Of a stretch of DNA of 64,000 bases, positions 45,051 to 59,000 are shown piece after piece (the stretch's first letter is position 1; every line of letters starts with the position of its first letter). This DNA comes from Engraulis encrasicolus (lineage: Eukaryota > Chordata > Actinopteri > Clupeiformes > Engraulidae), in assembly GCF_034702125.1 (NCBI RefSeq), contig NC_085869.1, forward strand, positions 48,219,542-48,283,541, given 5' to 3'. Made by a program: the position numbers and the translations under genes. The notes below the pieces were generated by a model. That model was not told where the DNA came from. It saw nothing but the letters and a program-made list of their open reading frames with translations, and made no database searches.

Positions 45051-45928
45051 TAGGGCTGGGTAAAATAATCGCTTTAATCGGTAATCAATCTAATTGAATC
45101 GAAATTCACATAATCAATTCACAGGGCACAAAATCGATTTTTTTGGTTCTTTTTCTTTTTGTTCTTTTTGTTTCATTTAGGTCTATGAAAAATACCCAGT
45201 AGGTACTAGTCAATTAGATCTGGGCCTACTTATCACAATTTATTATATGGTGTGACGTCATCGGTCGAATGCGCCATTCATTTCAATGGGGCTCCCCAAC
45301 GTTCGCACGTCTGTTATTTTTCCATAACGGACGGGTTGGTCTATATCAGACCGCTGTCAATGGCAACAAGACTTTTCACTGCTAAAGCGACTTTTCAACA
45401 AGACTCTAATCAGCTGCTAACAACACCTGTTGTCCTGGCTACCTAGCTGTTGCCTAGCAGTGTTCCACAACGGCACTGTTTTGTTTTGTGCAGCAACAAT
45501 CTTTTGACATGAAAAACTATAGTAAACTTAACATTAAATAGGCCTAAAGAAATGTCCCATATAATAAGCGGGTTAACGTTCGGCGAGTCGGTCGCTTTGT
45601 GGAATAGCAGCACTTCAGAGAGGGTCTCTCTCGTCGGGGTCTAAAGATTCTCTCTGTCGTGCTGCTATTCCACGGTAGCGACCTTCTCGCCGAACGTTAA
45701 CCCTTACTTAGCAATCTGTTAACACTGTCAAGCCACAGCCCTTTGTCATTTTTATATAAAAATAGCCAACAGCATCTTTTGGGGGAAATCCTGGCACCAA
45801 GAAGGGAACGGATTGAATCGATTCGGAATGAATCGAATCGAATGGAATTGAATCGTGATTAATCGATTCAAAGCCCTAAGAATCGAAATTGAATCGATAC
45901 AGAAACATGGCTGCGATACCCAGCCCTA
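45051..45928. mobile_element. Inner hAT-type element nested in the outer one
   Basis: Ends TAGGGCTGGGTA and TACCCAGCCCTA, flanked by TTCACAAG (45043-45050, 45929-45936). Both ends are rich in AATCGATT-type repeats. The 878-bp body holds the hairpin at 45570-45706. Confidence 0.9.
45570..45706. repeat. Hairpin inside the inner hAT element
   Basis: GGGTTAACGTTCGGCGAG ... GTGGAATAGCAGCAC pairs with GTGCTGCTATTCCAC ... CTCGCCGAACGTTAACCC, giving about 50-bp arms with few mismatches. It may be a third nested MITE. Confidence 0.8.
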
Positions 45929-46496
45929 TTCACAAGTGTTCAGGGAAACAATAGCCTACAACTCAAGTAAATAGTCAACAGCAACACACACAAATAGACC
46001 CCAGCCCACATTTTGAGAATCCCTGCTTTAGACAAGTGATTGTAACCAAACTCAACAACTTAACCATAATAGGCAATTTCTTACTTATATAATTTGCTTC
46101 TAGTCTCCTGCACTCCACAACACCGATTTAGGCCTAGGCCGAAGCCGCTTCTCTCAGTGCCTGCAATGTCCAATGGCACCCCTACCCTATGCTATGCATC
46201 AATAATTATGAGAGATAATGTTAAATGTTATGACATTGGCATCCAGGTGGGTCAAACCAGAGAGACTGGATGATACTCCTAGAATCTCTGGTCAAACTGT
46301 CAGCTGTCAATCACTGAATCGTGCACTCACCCCTCTAATCTCACTCACCTCACTCCCCAATGCAACTGGAATAAATAGCCAACTGCCAATAGGGGGTTGC
46401 AATGTTCTGGCTATCCCTCTGCTTTGAAAGACACACTGAGCAATTCAATTCAGAATAGAAATTTGTTTTATTTTCAGACACACACACGCATGCATG

Positions 46497-46618
<122 letters not shown>

Positions 46619-47023
46619 GGGTGGGAATCACTGGCATTTTTCTCAATTTTGGCTATAGTTCAGAATATATGTTTCTCAGTTTTTGGTGATGGTCTTCAAA
46701 TAAAATTCACAAATTCTTTGCAGTCGCCTCATATCAAGATAGACTAGGTTGATTGTCTTTGTGTGTTTTGTATTGTGTTTTTCTTTGATAAGGGCTATAA
46801 CACCTCTAGGCCTATGTCCGTGTAGTTGACTGAGATCGAAGGGGCAGATGAGTGACTTCAGCTTATAAAAAGGATTTAAAAAATGATTACCAGATTCTGT
46901 ATTTTAAAATTCCACCCTAAATGGGAGATTCCTAAATGGGCCATTGGAAAAACACAAAAAGACACTTTTATTTTGATATTTAAATTCCAGGGATCTCCAC
47001 TAGAGGCGGATATTCTCAGAGGT

Positions 47024-47030
47024 CTTCCGG
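47024..47030. promoter_or_regulatory. sf3b1: ETS-type motif CTTCCGG in sf3b1 promoter
   Basis: Located 25 bp before the sf3b1 ATG. CTTCCGG motifs are common near start sites of housekeeping genes; the role here is inferred. Confidence 0.4.
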
Positions 47031-47054
47031 TATTTGGACATACGCAGCACGAAA

Positions 47055-47082
47055 ATGGCGAAGATCGCCAAAACACACGAAG
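47055..47082 (+). CDS. sf3b1: sf3b1 exon 1 (coding part)
   Basis: MAKIAKTHE plus one base of an Asp codon. The start is fixed by its fit to the conserved SF3B1 N terminus. Confidence 0.95.
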
Positions 47083-50000
47083 GTAATATATATGAAAATA
47101 TTGCACTTTGGTGGAGAAATCGGGTGTGAAAATAGTGCGCAGTAGAAGTTTGTGCATCTATTAACACGTCTAATAAATGTTTGATTCGGTGAATGCCGTG
47201 CATTGGATTCAAAACCACATGATCATGGAGAATGGATAATGGCGTCAAGACAACGTTGCTAGCGCGGCAGAGAGCTAGCAGTGTAGTTAGCCTTGGTGTT
47301 GCGCATTAAAAATGTCATTTACCTGGTACTTCAGGTATATTCAGCACGCCCTTTGTAGACGTACAGAAGCATTTTGCTAGATTGGTTGAGGGCATTTGCT
47401 CCAATATCGTAAACACAACACAACGTGTTCACTGGCTCCATCCGTGTCATAATTTAGCTATTACGTGTTTAGCCCCTCTGCTGCAAAATGGCGCAGCTAG
47501 AACTAAGTCAGTCAGAAGCCTGTGATTTTAGAGTTGTGTGTGTATATATAACTACTCCTATCTCGTTGGACCATATGGTTCTAATGTTAGTATTTACAAA
47601 CAACTATATGGTGCTTGACATTATGTGGGGGTCTGCCGTAAACGAGTGGGAGGACAACAATCCAGCTACCCCCTAAATTTACAGGCCCCATGCATATTTG
47701 TTATACATAGGCGTATTAAATACAGTGGCACATGTTTAAAGGATCATTAACATATCCTGTGAGTTGCAGAGCAATACGGTTGTCCACGGGCGGGTTAATA
47801 GCACATTCTGTGTTTTACGAGAACTGTAGTGTAGTACTAGTCATTTCAGGCGAGAAACTGGGTTGGCTCCTGCGATGCCCGACTGTACTGTGGTAACGAC
47901 GACGTATCCAGCTAGGATAGTAGTAGCTGTAAACATTGCCCCTTGCGTTCTTTGACGTGACTCAAGTTCAAGTAATAAACCCTCACAGGTGCACTGTGTA
48001 GGATGGTGGCCAGAGTATGTATTGCAACTGTAATGCTGCTCATTGAAACTGTGTTGCCTATAGCCTAATTAGTTCATTTCATGAACATTTACTAAATTAT
48101 AAACTAATAGTATTAACCAGGAAAACCAAAGCACAGTATCAAAAACAGACAGGAAATCGGAGTGCTTCTGGGTCTTCATCATTTTTCCTGGGTGCACATC
48201 AGTGTAGGGTCATTTCAGCCTTCAAACAACACCACAGACAGCTTTTTGTGACTAACACTGACTGATATAATCAAGGCTGAATGTATAGTGTCCTACCCTC
48301 ACATGTGAATCTTTCCTAGTCTGTTTCTCTCCCTTAATATTAGTGTCAGATTCAAACCAATGCAGTTCTGCGGTGCTACCTTGCTACTAAAAAGGCACAA
48401 CAAATATGATTGAAATCCGTGTCGGTCGGGTCCCAAAGTGTCTGATTTCACGTGAAATGACCCTGTAGGGGCTCTCAAACTTGGTCCAGGTAGAGGAAAT
48501 CTGAGTCACGCAATGCTATTTTTTTTTTACGTTTTATTTGGCTATAATAACTACGCAGGCATTAGGCAGCATGCACATAAAACCCCACATTCAGCACATC
48601 ACTTCATTTACACACTCTGCGTGCATGTATTGCATGCTCTGTATTGTCAATGCTGTATATTTTGTTAGGTGTTATGCATTGTTTATATACTGTATCAGCC
48701 GTGTGGGTGTCTGGGAAAATTAATTTATCTAAACAAATCTTGAGTCATATTCATTAAGCTGTGAAGAATCTGGGCAGGGAAGTGTCTTAAAGGTTGCAGT
48801 GTGGTGGTCCTGGTCGACGACGAGTGTCTTATTAAAAGTTTTGCTGTGTATATGTACGGTCATGCAGGTACTTGACATCTCGGTCGACAAATGTCAGATG
48901 TCAGGGTTATGCCAGATAGAACTACACAAGACAAATCTTAATTACTATGTGCATGTGTCTGTTTGTGTGTGATTTATGCAGACATTGAGGCCCAGATCCT
49001 GGAGATCCAGGGCATGAAGGCAGCCCTGGTGGAGAAGGGGGATGAGGGGGTGGGCCTGGACTCCACGGGCTACTACGACCAGGAGATCTACGGAGGCAGC
49101 GACAGCCGCTTCGCCGGATACGTCACCTCCATCGCTGCCAACGAGCAGGAGGAAGTAAGTCTCCAGTCAGCACGTTTGTGATTCGGCAGAATCAATCAGA
49201 GCTTTTGAAATTCATGCAACACAAATGTACACTAGTGGGAAATGTCAATGCATTTTTGCAATTATTTTTTATGTGCAGGTGTTATGTTGTGTGTTGCATC
49301 AATTTGATCTGGTTGAATAGTTTTTGTTTAATTACAAACGCCTGTGTATCTTACCCTCTACCACTGTCTGGTCAGGTTACTCCACCTACTGCAGGTGTCG
49401 AGAGACCTGATTAGGCCAATGTGCATTTTTTGTTTTGTCGAACAGGTATGTGTGTATATGCTGGGATAGCCAGGCTCTGCCAGGCTTAACCAGACACTTT
49501 GTCTCCTTTTTTCCTAGGATGACGAAGACGACTCTGCGACAAGTTTACTAGGTCAGAAGAAACCGGGATACCATGCTCCTGTGGCGATACTCAATGCAAT
49601 ACCACAGTCAGACGAGCAGGTGAGAAAACAGTTCAAACCAGTTCCCATCACGCACTACAAGCTTTTTAAGAATGCCCAATGTGTGTTAAAAGTTTATAAT
49701 ATGAATTTATCAGACAAGTTACACATTAAAAAGTAGATTTTGCGCAGTGCTTGATTGTTGTAGAAGTTGTCTGTTGTCTTTAACTGTCTTTAACCTATTT
49801 ACATAACGGTCCCATCATACTCTTTTAAAGTTTATAATATACATTTCCCCAATTCACAATATACTGTATTAATTTCATACATTTAGCAAACAAAATGGAC
49901 ATTCAAATGAGTAGATTTGTTGCAATATTTGGTGAATTGACTCCTTGTTTCTTGTCAGTAAGTGAGGAAACCCATTTTTGTCATCCCTCAGTATGATCCG

Positions 50001-53000
50001 TTTGCGGAGCACCGGCCACAGAAGATCGTGGACCGGGAGGATGAGTACAAAGCACGCCGGCGACAGATGATCATCTCTCCTGAGCGTCTCGACCCCTTTG
50101 CAGATGGTAAATGTCACGCCACTTCTCCCCCGCCACATCTGTCCGTCTGTTTGTCTGTCTGTCCCCCTTCCATCCTGAAGTGCACTACTTGTCCCTTTGC
50201 TCCCCCGAACCCACCCCCCCTTGCCCTCCCTGCCCTCCCACCCAGCAGAAAACCCCCCAAACCACCTGTGGTCCAAGCCAGTCATTTTTTTTAATCTTCT
50301 GGTGATTAACCCTTCGAGCACTGCCTAACAGCTTGCTCCCCAGACAGACTTTCCCTTCGTATCTCTCTTTGTTTTCTTCTAGCGAGCATCAACTGGGTGT
50401 TGTCTCCCACTCACAGTTGATATTTTTATTTTTTATTTCAACCTTCCAAAATGAAGAATGAGTCGAAATTTTAGGGTTTTTTTTAATAATAAGGAGGTGT
50501 CTGCATTCAGTGGCATGCACAAGGAAAAAGAGTTGTGAAATTAAGGTGTCTGATTTCAATTGGTCCACGGCGAGAGGTGCAGTGTGTTTTTGGGGAGTGG
50601 CAGTTGGGCGCTGAGTTTCTTAATGAAGCGTGTCCAACCAGACGTGGGTTGCAGGTAGGTGTGTATACGTACGTGTGTCTCGAAGGGTTAATGGATCTGG
50701 GTGCAAATGTGAATATTTGTCATGGTGTGTGTGTGTGGTTCATTAAAAAAACAGTAGAACTTGGCAATCAAATGTAGGTGCACAATGAAGGCTGTAAAAA
50801 GAAAGCCCCATCAGGGGAATACAAATCCTTGACCGCTTGGTCCCTTTGTTTTTTCACCTTGGAGAGTAAAGATGTCACAAACACACACACCCTAAAGCAC
50901 GCACAAAGCAAGGCAAGCAGTGGTCTGGTTTCTGAGCCATTCCAACAAAGATGTTCTCACTGTCTATTCTGAGACGGCCTCTTGGCACCCACATGTTGGC
51001 TTAATGTATGATCTAACTAGCAATTCACCTTGGCAGCATCAGACTCCTTTATCATCTCACTGTAATAGACACACATGCTCCATACAGCAGCTTGCCCAAG
51101 CTGAGCAATCTTTATCACTGGGCAACTGCAGTGGCGTAGGTAGAAAGTGTCACTCTTGACCTCGTGTCACTGTGCCCATATGTTGAAGCCACAGCAAAGT
51201 CTAGGTCAGTCAGTGACAACATACAGGGCCTTTGTTAAAGTAGGGCAACCTGGAGTTGACACTCCTTTGTTGTCTGCGCAGCTGACCGATCCCGTAACCC
51301 AGTCAGCCCAAGAGCAATCAAGTAGCTATCTTGCCACTAAGCATCTGTATGCTTACCTTTCTCTGTGGTCTTGCTATGCCCTGAGTCCTAGGACATTTTT
51401 TTTTTTGCTAGTTTCCCAGACCTAGTCGGCAGGTTCACATATACAGGAAGTGTGTTTTTTATTCCCTCTAGTGGCCCTGTTTTTGGAAGTCTATTATATA
51501 CGTACATGCACACACAAAAGTGCCCCTAGAGGATTGAGATATTCCATATACATTACACACTCACATACTTGTCTCTCTCTCCCTCTAAGCCCTTCACTTA
51601 CTCATAAGTAGTGTAAAAGGGCTTGCTGACTTTGCACAGCAGCCAGCAGTAACCAAGCCTAGAAGCCTCAGTGCAATCTAACATAGGGAACCATCAGCCT
51701 GCATGTAGTTAAGCTGGAGGTAGTCACCACCATCTGCTGTATGCAAAAAAAATGTTGTTGTAAATATATTTCTATTTTTACATGTGCTGTAAAATAGAAA
51801 TATGTTATTATATATCAAAAATCTGTGTACTACAAAATTCAGTCGGCCCTTACTAACTGTCCTTAATTTCTCTCCTACAGCAGTACTGCTTTGCCAGTCC
51901 TGTCTGCACTCTGTTATGGGTTGCAGCGACTCATCCTGTGTAGGTTATGGTGAACAGATCACAGAAGAGAGAGAGGTTTTTCTTTTTGCTAGACACTTGA
52001 GGGCCCCTTGCAAATCATCAGTCTTTGGCCAGTAACAAAACAAGTCAGGCCACTTCTCTAAGAGCTCTGTAGGTAAATCAATATCATGTCATTAAGAGCA
52101 GAGCTAAGTGGCGGAGGTGTCTCTCCCCTCATCCATAATTTGAGAGTGGAAACGAAAATCGATCAGTTTTCACAAAGAAGAGGAAATGATGTATCCCAAA
52201 ATAAAGTCACATGGAATAAGTCAAATTGCTCTGTAATTTACTCAAGTTTCATTGCAAAGTAATTCTTAGTGGACTTTTTTTTAACCTCCAATGAGGTGCA
52301 AGAGTGAGTTAGTGAGTTTTTTTTATTTTATTTTCCTTTTTCTTTTCTTTTTTTTGAGTGACATTCACATCACAGGTGGTATGCTTTGTGTGTGAGTTCC
52401 AACCCTTTTCCAAAGTGTTACTAATGGTAAAGAAAAATTTTCTAGGCTTCTTTTCTGCCGGTTGAAGTCTGACTGCAGAAGGACCCTTGGCACAGAAAGT
52501 GTACGTATTCTGGAGAGCACAGCCCAGGAACCCCTGCATCAATGATGGCTATATCCTCTCCTTATCTCCTTTAAAAAAAAGACAACAAAAATGTGAACGT
52601 GAAAATGTACCTGCCTGTTGTTAAATGTTTTCAGACTGTATATAGCTGTATTGCAGGGCTGTTTGTTTTTTTTCCCTTGTTGCCCGAGCAGTAATGAACT
52701 TGAGAGAGAGAGGAAAGTAATTTTAGCCTGTAAAGTTGAAAGGGCTAGGTTGGTTGTGTCTTGTCTTTTTTGCTTTATGTGTCTGTGTTGGATGCGGTTG
52801 TTGCAGCTCATGTGTGTTTAACCGTCTGGTACGTCTGTTGGTGCTCTTTCGAATAGGGGGGAAAACGCCAGACCCAAAGCAGCAGGCTAGGACCTACATG
52901 GACGTCATGAAGGAGCAGCACCTCAGTAAGGAGGAGGTACGGACGCCTTTTTAAAAGCTACACAATTGGCATTTCCTTCTTTCTTAAGGGCAGGAAAGAT

Positions 53001-56000
53001 GGCATGAATTTCTATGGAGCACAGCAGTTCGATGGTCCTCTTCGCTATTTGTTGAAAAGGCTTAACTACATCATAATGGCATTGATATGTCATTACCGAG
53101 TACCAAAATAAGACGTGGTTATAAAAGAGGCTCTGCATAAAAGGGTTAAAAGCGAGACCATTGCCATTTCCTTATTTTTTGACTACAGAGAAGATGGCAT
53201 TAGTGTATAAAAAGCACAGCAGTTGCTTCTATTAAAAATGATTGTTGATCAATTGATTTATTTTAATGAAAAGATAAATGTAATATGATTGTTATGATGA
53301 ACAATTCTGTTGGTGCATGTCATTTTTTTATTTACTATTTGAACTTGACAACATGCTCAGGGATTAAAGTTTTCCGTCGCTATGACGGATTTCCGTCAAC
53401 TGGATTTTCGTTTGGACGGATTTCCGTCCTTATAATTCATGTCAATTAATTTACAATTTTTACTTTCCAACTGAACTCAAATCGAGAGCACTCCTGGTCA
53501 TGAGAAGGGGAGGAAAGGTGTGTTTGGTGTACGGATTTAGTTATACACGCCACCACCGGTGGTGTCATACAACAGATTCACTCAGTAGTTTTGAGCCATC
53601 GTCTTCCGTGTTCAAAAAAAAAAAAAAGTACACGAGCAGTCAACAAATCAGTTGCGGCGCAGCGCGAGAGATTAAAAAAACAAATAGCCAACATTGTTGC
53701 TGATGGCAGAAAAGAAAATACGTGTAATACTCATCGAGTATGGTAATGGTAATACTATGTCTTTAAAGTGCAATGACCATCATTAAACGAGTTGGACTGA
53801 TATTCCAATATGGGCTAATAATGCATATGCATGGAATGCATAGCTGGAAGAAGGTAGGACACTTATGTTTCCATTATCATTGCACCTGCCGTGGTGGATA
53901 GTTAGAAAAAAAAAGAATAGTTTACTTCGGCTGCGCATGATGTCCTTTTCATGAAGGGTTTTCCTTTTAAGCATTGTGACTTTTACTAACATTATTCATA
54001 GCCCCAATGGGACGGCTATCATTGGCAGCTAGCTAGGATATACCATGCGTAATACCATGCGTTTCATCCTCTTGGTTTAGCGCGTTTGACTGGCTACGTG
54101 TAGAACTAGCTCTAGTTGTCTTTCTGACAATTTACAGTCTCACCTAATCATAGCATATTAACTTTGTTGTTGCCGATATATTTAAGAAATAAGTTAAAAA
54201 TGGGTTGCATTTTACAGGGGTCACGGAGGCTATCCCTGGCAGAGCCAATATTTTATGTCTTGTTCTGGGAAGCAGTGTTCTGATGGGTGGACTCATGGTC
54301 AATAAATGCCGTTTCGGTGTTTGTTTCACTTTCAAGGCTTGTTGTAGGCTACTGTGTGCTATTTTTGCTAACTGGAATAGTGTGCAGCAACAGTTGTGTG
54401 TGTGCTTGTTTTTGAGTGGCTCAACGTCTGTGCCCATCTTCTCGGACTATACGCTTCGTTTGAGTTCAGTTATTTGCGCACTCAAGACTGATAGGTGGGT
54501 GATTTGCCTTGATTCGAGTGGAAAGTTACGCGACAAGCTTGGGAAAGTGTGTTACTTTCGATAGACGTATGTCTGTGACTGTGTCGTGTCTGCTTGTGTC
54601 GTGTCAGCTTGTAGGAGAGAACACGGGTGCGTGTAGGAATCGGGGACGTTTTTTAAATCAATGGTAAGCGTGTGCCTGTCACCGCACATCGAGAAGCAAA
54701 AAAGTACCGGTAGCCATAGGTTTTCAAAACGGTAGAACACAAGAGGTAGACTACCGCACCCTGTTTGTAAACGTCAACGTCAAGTTATTTGTAACAGGAT
54801 GAATAGTGAAAAACATACAAAATAACCAACAACTAGTTTTCTCCCTCTGATTGCTATGACCAGTGCATTATTTTTTAAATGTCAGAAATACTGCAAGCAC
54901 TGCTGCACTACAGTGCTGCACTACAGTGCTGCACTACAGTGCCGCACTACAGTGCTTTCACCAGAACAGTGTTTGCCCATTCTGATGGGAAAGACAAAAT
55001 ATAGCTTACTACTACTACTACAAAAAAACATAAAGGGATCACTGTATCAACGCATTGCAATTCCAAGTCTATAATTCTGTGATATCAGCTAGACCATTTT
55101 GAAGTAACACTCATTGTGAATCCATTCTGCATGATGTTGTGAACAATTCATAAACAATGGGTAGAAATAAGAGGAAATAACCAAAACATGTCCCAAATTG
55201 CAGTTCAATGTTTGCAGTCTGATATATCCATTATCCCTCCATTCTCGGCCAGTTATAGTCAATCTGGTGGCCTAGGCCTGCCCCCTTTCCCTCTTTCCTT
55301 TTTCTTGTATTTAGAAATTGGCATCTGTAAACATAGCATTGTAGGCCTACATCTGATTGAGCACATCTGATCTAGTACCTACAGGTACATTCATGCTGAG
55401 AGTGTATATAGGCCTACTGAGTGTATAATGAATATTCAAGTGTAAGTGTAAAGTTTTATGTTGGTTGAAGTTCTGATTTTGTGGCACTTTTTGGTATTAC
55501 TGGCGCCCTCAAGACATAGGTCTATTCTGCTCTAGGCGACTGCCCTGTCTGCCTATGCCTAGTGCTGGCTCTGGCACCATTCCTTGCATAAAACCAGTGT
55601 ATGTTTCGTTATGAGGGCAAAGCCTGGCTACATTGGTTTTCGTAGGGTTACGGAGTGATTCTCGATCGGGTGCCTAACCGGTAAAAAAGTTCAGTCAGAT
55701 GACTTTTTTTTTGCTTTAATCCCTGCATGCTATGTCTTGGTCTTGTCTCCACAGAAAGAGATCAGGCAGCAGCTGGCAGAGAAGGCCAAGTCTGGAGACC
55801 TGAAAGTGTTGAACGGCTCTGGAGCCTCCCAAGCCCCCGCCAAACGCAAGCGCCGCTGGGATCAGACGGCCGACACGCCCGCTGACCAAACGCCCAGCAA
55901 CGCCACGCCCAAGAAACTGTCCAGCTGGGACCAGGCAGATGCATCAGGCGAGGTAATGATCCACATCAGTCATTTGCCGTTTTAGTATGTGGCCATTGAA

Positions 56001-59000
56001 GAAATCGAATGAACCAGGGCTTAACACCAACACACGCCAGGTAGCCAAATGTGGGTGAAAGTCGGCGTTGGCTAGTAGATACCGAAGGTTCACTAGCCAT
56101 TCTGGCGGGTCCGTTACTATTCTGAATGATGATGCACCGCATTTTGTAGGTTTTTTCTTCGGACCGTCTTTGCTACAAAAGCAATACAATGCGATTTCGC
56201 GAGCCTACAATACCCATGAAGCACCTGTGTCACGTGTCACCTGTGTCTCACGCAAACCAGGAATCTGATAGAGCTAGTCTTGCGAAGAGGAGTGACAGCG
56301 AGCTACCGGGACATCAGCGTGCGTTTGGGAATGTCACTGGAAACCTTCACGTGAAAATAAAGTAGCGAAGTTCATCTCAACTGACCTGTTTTGCGATCTG
56401 TCATTAGTACAATACTTAGTAGTAGTGGACATTAAAATGACCAAAGCGAGAGGAAAACACGTCAGTCTGTCTTACTCTTGTGAAAGTCTCATGGCTGATT
56501 AGCGCAGTGATAAGACAAGGACACATGCGGCATTAATAATGTTTGGTTTAAATTATTTTCTGATTTGCCTGTGTCTTCATACCTTAATATTCCTCCATGT
56601 TTCTTGTGCTGTTGTTCCCGACTGTCAAAACGTTCTTAAAAAACGCGCAGTAGTAGCCTTCCAGACTGCACAAAAGCATCCCATTGCATGTCCCTTCGCA
56701 GGTGCCCGTCTCGCCCGTTTGTATTTTAAACAACTCACTATTAAACGGAATGAAAGGAAGTCGTAGCCCCTTCTGTAGTTACCGCATCTGTGTGTGCTTT
56801 CTAGTGGATACTTTTATAAGCAAATATTCCAGAAGAGGTGTTATTCCACATCCATGACCGAGGACCGGCCAACTTGGCAATGACTATACGCTATCTACTT
56901 TGCGCATCAATTTGGACGGCGACTTCCACAGATAGGCCTATATGATATGAAGTAGTCCCTCCAGATTACAGACGAAAATATTTTGCTCTCGTGTAGCTTA
57001 CATTTGTGCCCTTCCACAACACTGTGCTTGGTGTTTCTGCATGGTAAATATAGCCTACTATAGGCTATGTCATTCCTCAGATCAGTAAATCTGTTCTTTG
57101 CATAGCATGCATGCATGGACCAGTTAATAGGCCTAACAATTCTAATTATTAGGCCCTATAGCATATTATATTATACTGTATTATGTTATATATTATATTA
57201 TATTAGGCCTATATTATATTATATTAGCCTACATTACATTATTAGGGCCTATTACAGCCTATTATACAATTCATTAAAGCTGCTATGATGGTTAAGAAAA
57301 TTATGGCTAGTGAAAAGGCCCAATGGCTAGTGAGTCAGGAAAACCACTAGCCAAAATGGCTGGTAAGCGAAAAAGTTAGTGTCAAGCACTGGAATGAACG
57401 CGTATGAGGGTCCATAAAATATAATACAGAATTTCAGAATCTTTTATGCCATTGTAGAATAAGTTTTTGATAAAGCACAGCCTTTCACTAGTGGCTAATA
57501 AAACGCCTGAACAGTTTTACATCCAAGACAATCTTCAGTTGCTTGTGCTGTTGCTAATGCCACGTGCTTGCTGTCCTCCATCCAGACACCGGGCCACACA
57601 CCTGGACACACTCCCTCCAACAGTCGCTGGGACGAGACTCCCGGTCGCCCCAAGGGCAGCGAGACCCCTGGCGCCACCCCCAGCAGTCGCATGTGGGAGC
57701 CCACACCTAGCCACACCCCTGCCGGAGCACTCACCCCGGGCCGCGATGCCACCCCAGGCCACGGCAACTCTACACCAAGCACGCGCAAGAAGCGCTGGGA
57801 CGAGACGCCAAAGACAGACAGAGGTACCATCACCATCATCATTTCCAAAGCAGGGGTGCATTTCTTGAAAGCGTAATTGTTAGCAGTTAGCAACTTGGCT
57901 AGTTGCCAATGGGGCACCTAAGTCACGCCCTTCTACTTCCGATCCATGGGGCTGGAGCTCTCAAAATTTTGAATGAGAGTTAATGGAGCGAGTCAAGCTA
58001 AATCCTCATCCCGTTTGGCATGTGCTCCGGATTTCACATATGGTGACAGTGAATTTGAAAGGTTTGGATTTGCGTCGTAAGACCACTCATTTTGGACACG
58101 CAAGAAACGTTATTTTACCTTTTGTACAAAACTGTGTTAGAGACTACACGTGCGCCTCGCATATCTGACGTGAACCGAGGCACAGTCAACCCTACCGCTG
58201 CACTGCGGCTTAAGTGGCTGCACGTCGGACATGCGACGTCTGTCTGTAGTCCAAATAATTGTATATTTTTGCACACGCACAACTCAAAAATCGCTTACCA
58301 AGTGAAGTCAACAAGCACACCATTGGTTGTTATTAATTCTGAGGCACAGCATATGTGTGATCGACGGGGAAATGCGAGGTGGATCGGAAAATAGCTTTGA
58401 TCAGTCCATTACAGCCCAGTCAAAAGTTTTCGCGTTGCCAGCCCCATAAGCCGCCCGGAAGGGGTGGAGACTTAGGTGCCCCATGGGAAATTGCATTGCA
58501 ACCAACAAAGTAGCTACCGTAGCAACTACGCTTTCGAGAAATGCGCCCCATACAAGTCTGACAAACCACTGATATCAAGAAGAAAAAAACCTTCATGATG
58601 AGCATTGTCAACTTTATTTCTGTTTCTTACTCAACCACTTTACATTTCTGTCATTCTTGTAAAGTTTAAGATGGAATCTGCCGGAAAGCGAGTTTTCTTA
58701 TCAACTGATGAGTCCCGTTAAAAAAATAATTCTGTGTCTGTCTGTGCAGAAACCCCCGGCCACGCCAGCGGTTGGGCTGAGACGCCTCGCACAGACCGTG
58801 GAGAGGAGTCGGTTGGCGAGACCCCCACGCCCGGCGCCAGCAAGAGGAAGTCCAGATGGGACGAGACGCCCGCCAGCCAGGTGGGCTCCTCTACGCCCCT
58901 GCTCACGCCCGGAAAAACACCCATCGGCACGCCAGCCATGCACATGGCCACCCCCACCCCAGGTTAGTACGCCCCCATCCTGCGTTAGGATTTGTGAACG

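Larger units (their letters stand above)
45000..46025. mobile_element. Outer hAT-type element, interrupted
   Basis: Ends CAGGGGTTCTCAA and TTGAGAATCCCTG, flanked by CTTTAGAC (44992-44999 and 46026-46033), a perfect 8-bp duplication. Without the inner insertion it would be about 140 bp, a typical short hAT MITE. Confidence 0.9.

Noticed and set aside
54205..54564. 119-residue open frame in sf3b1 intron 5
   Set aside because: Lies inside a transposon with defined ends; no motif or homologue recognised.
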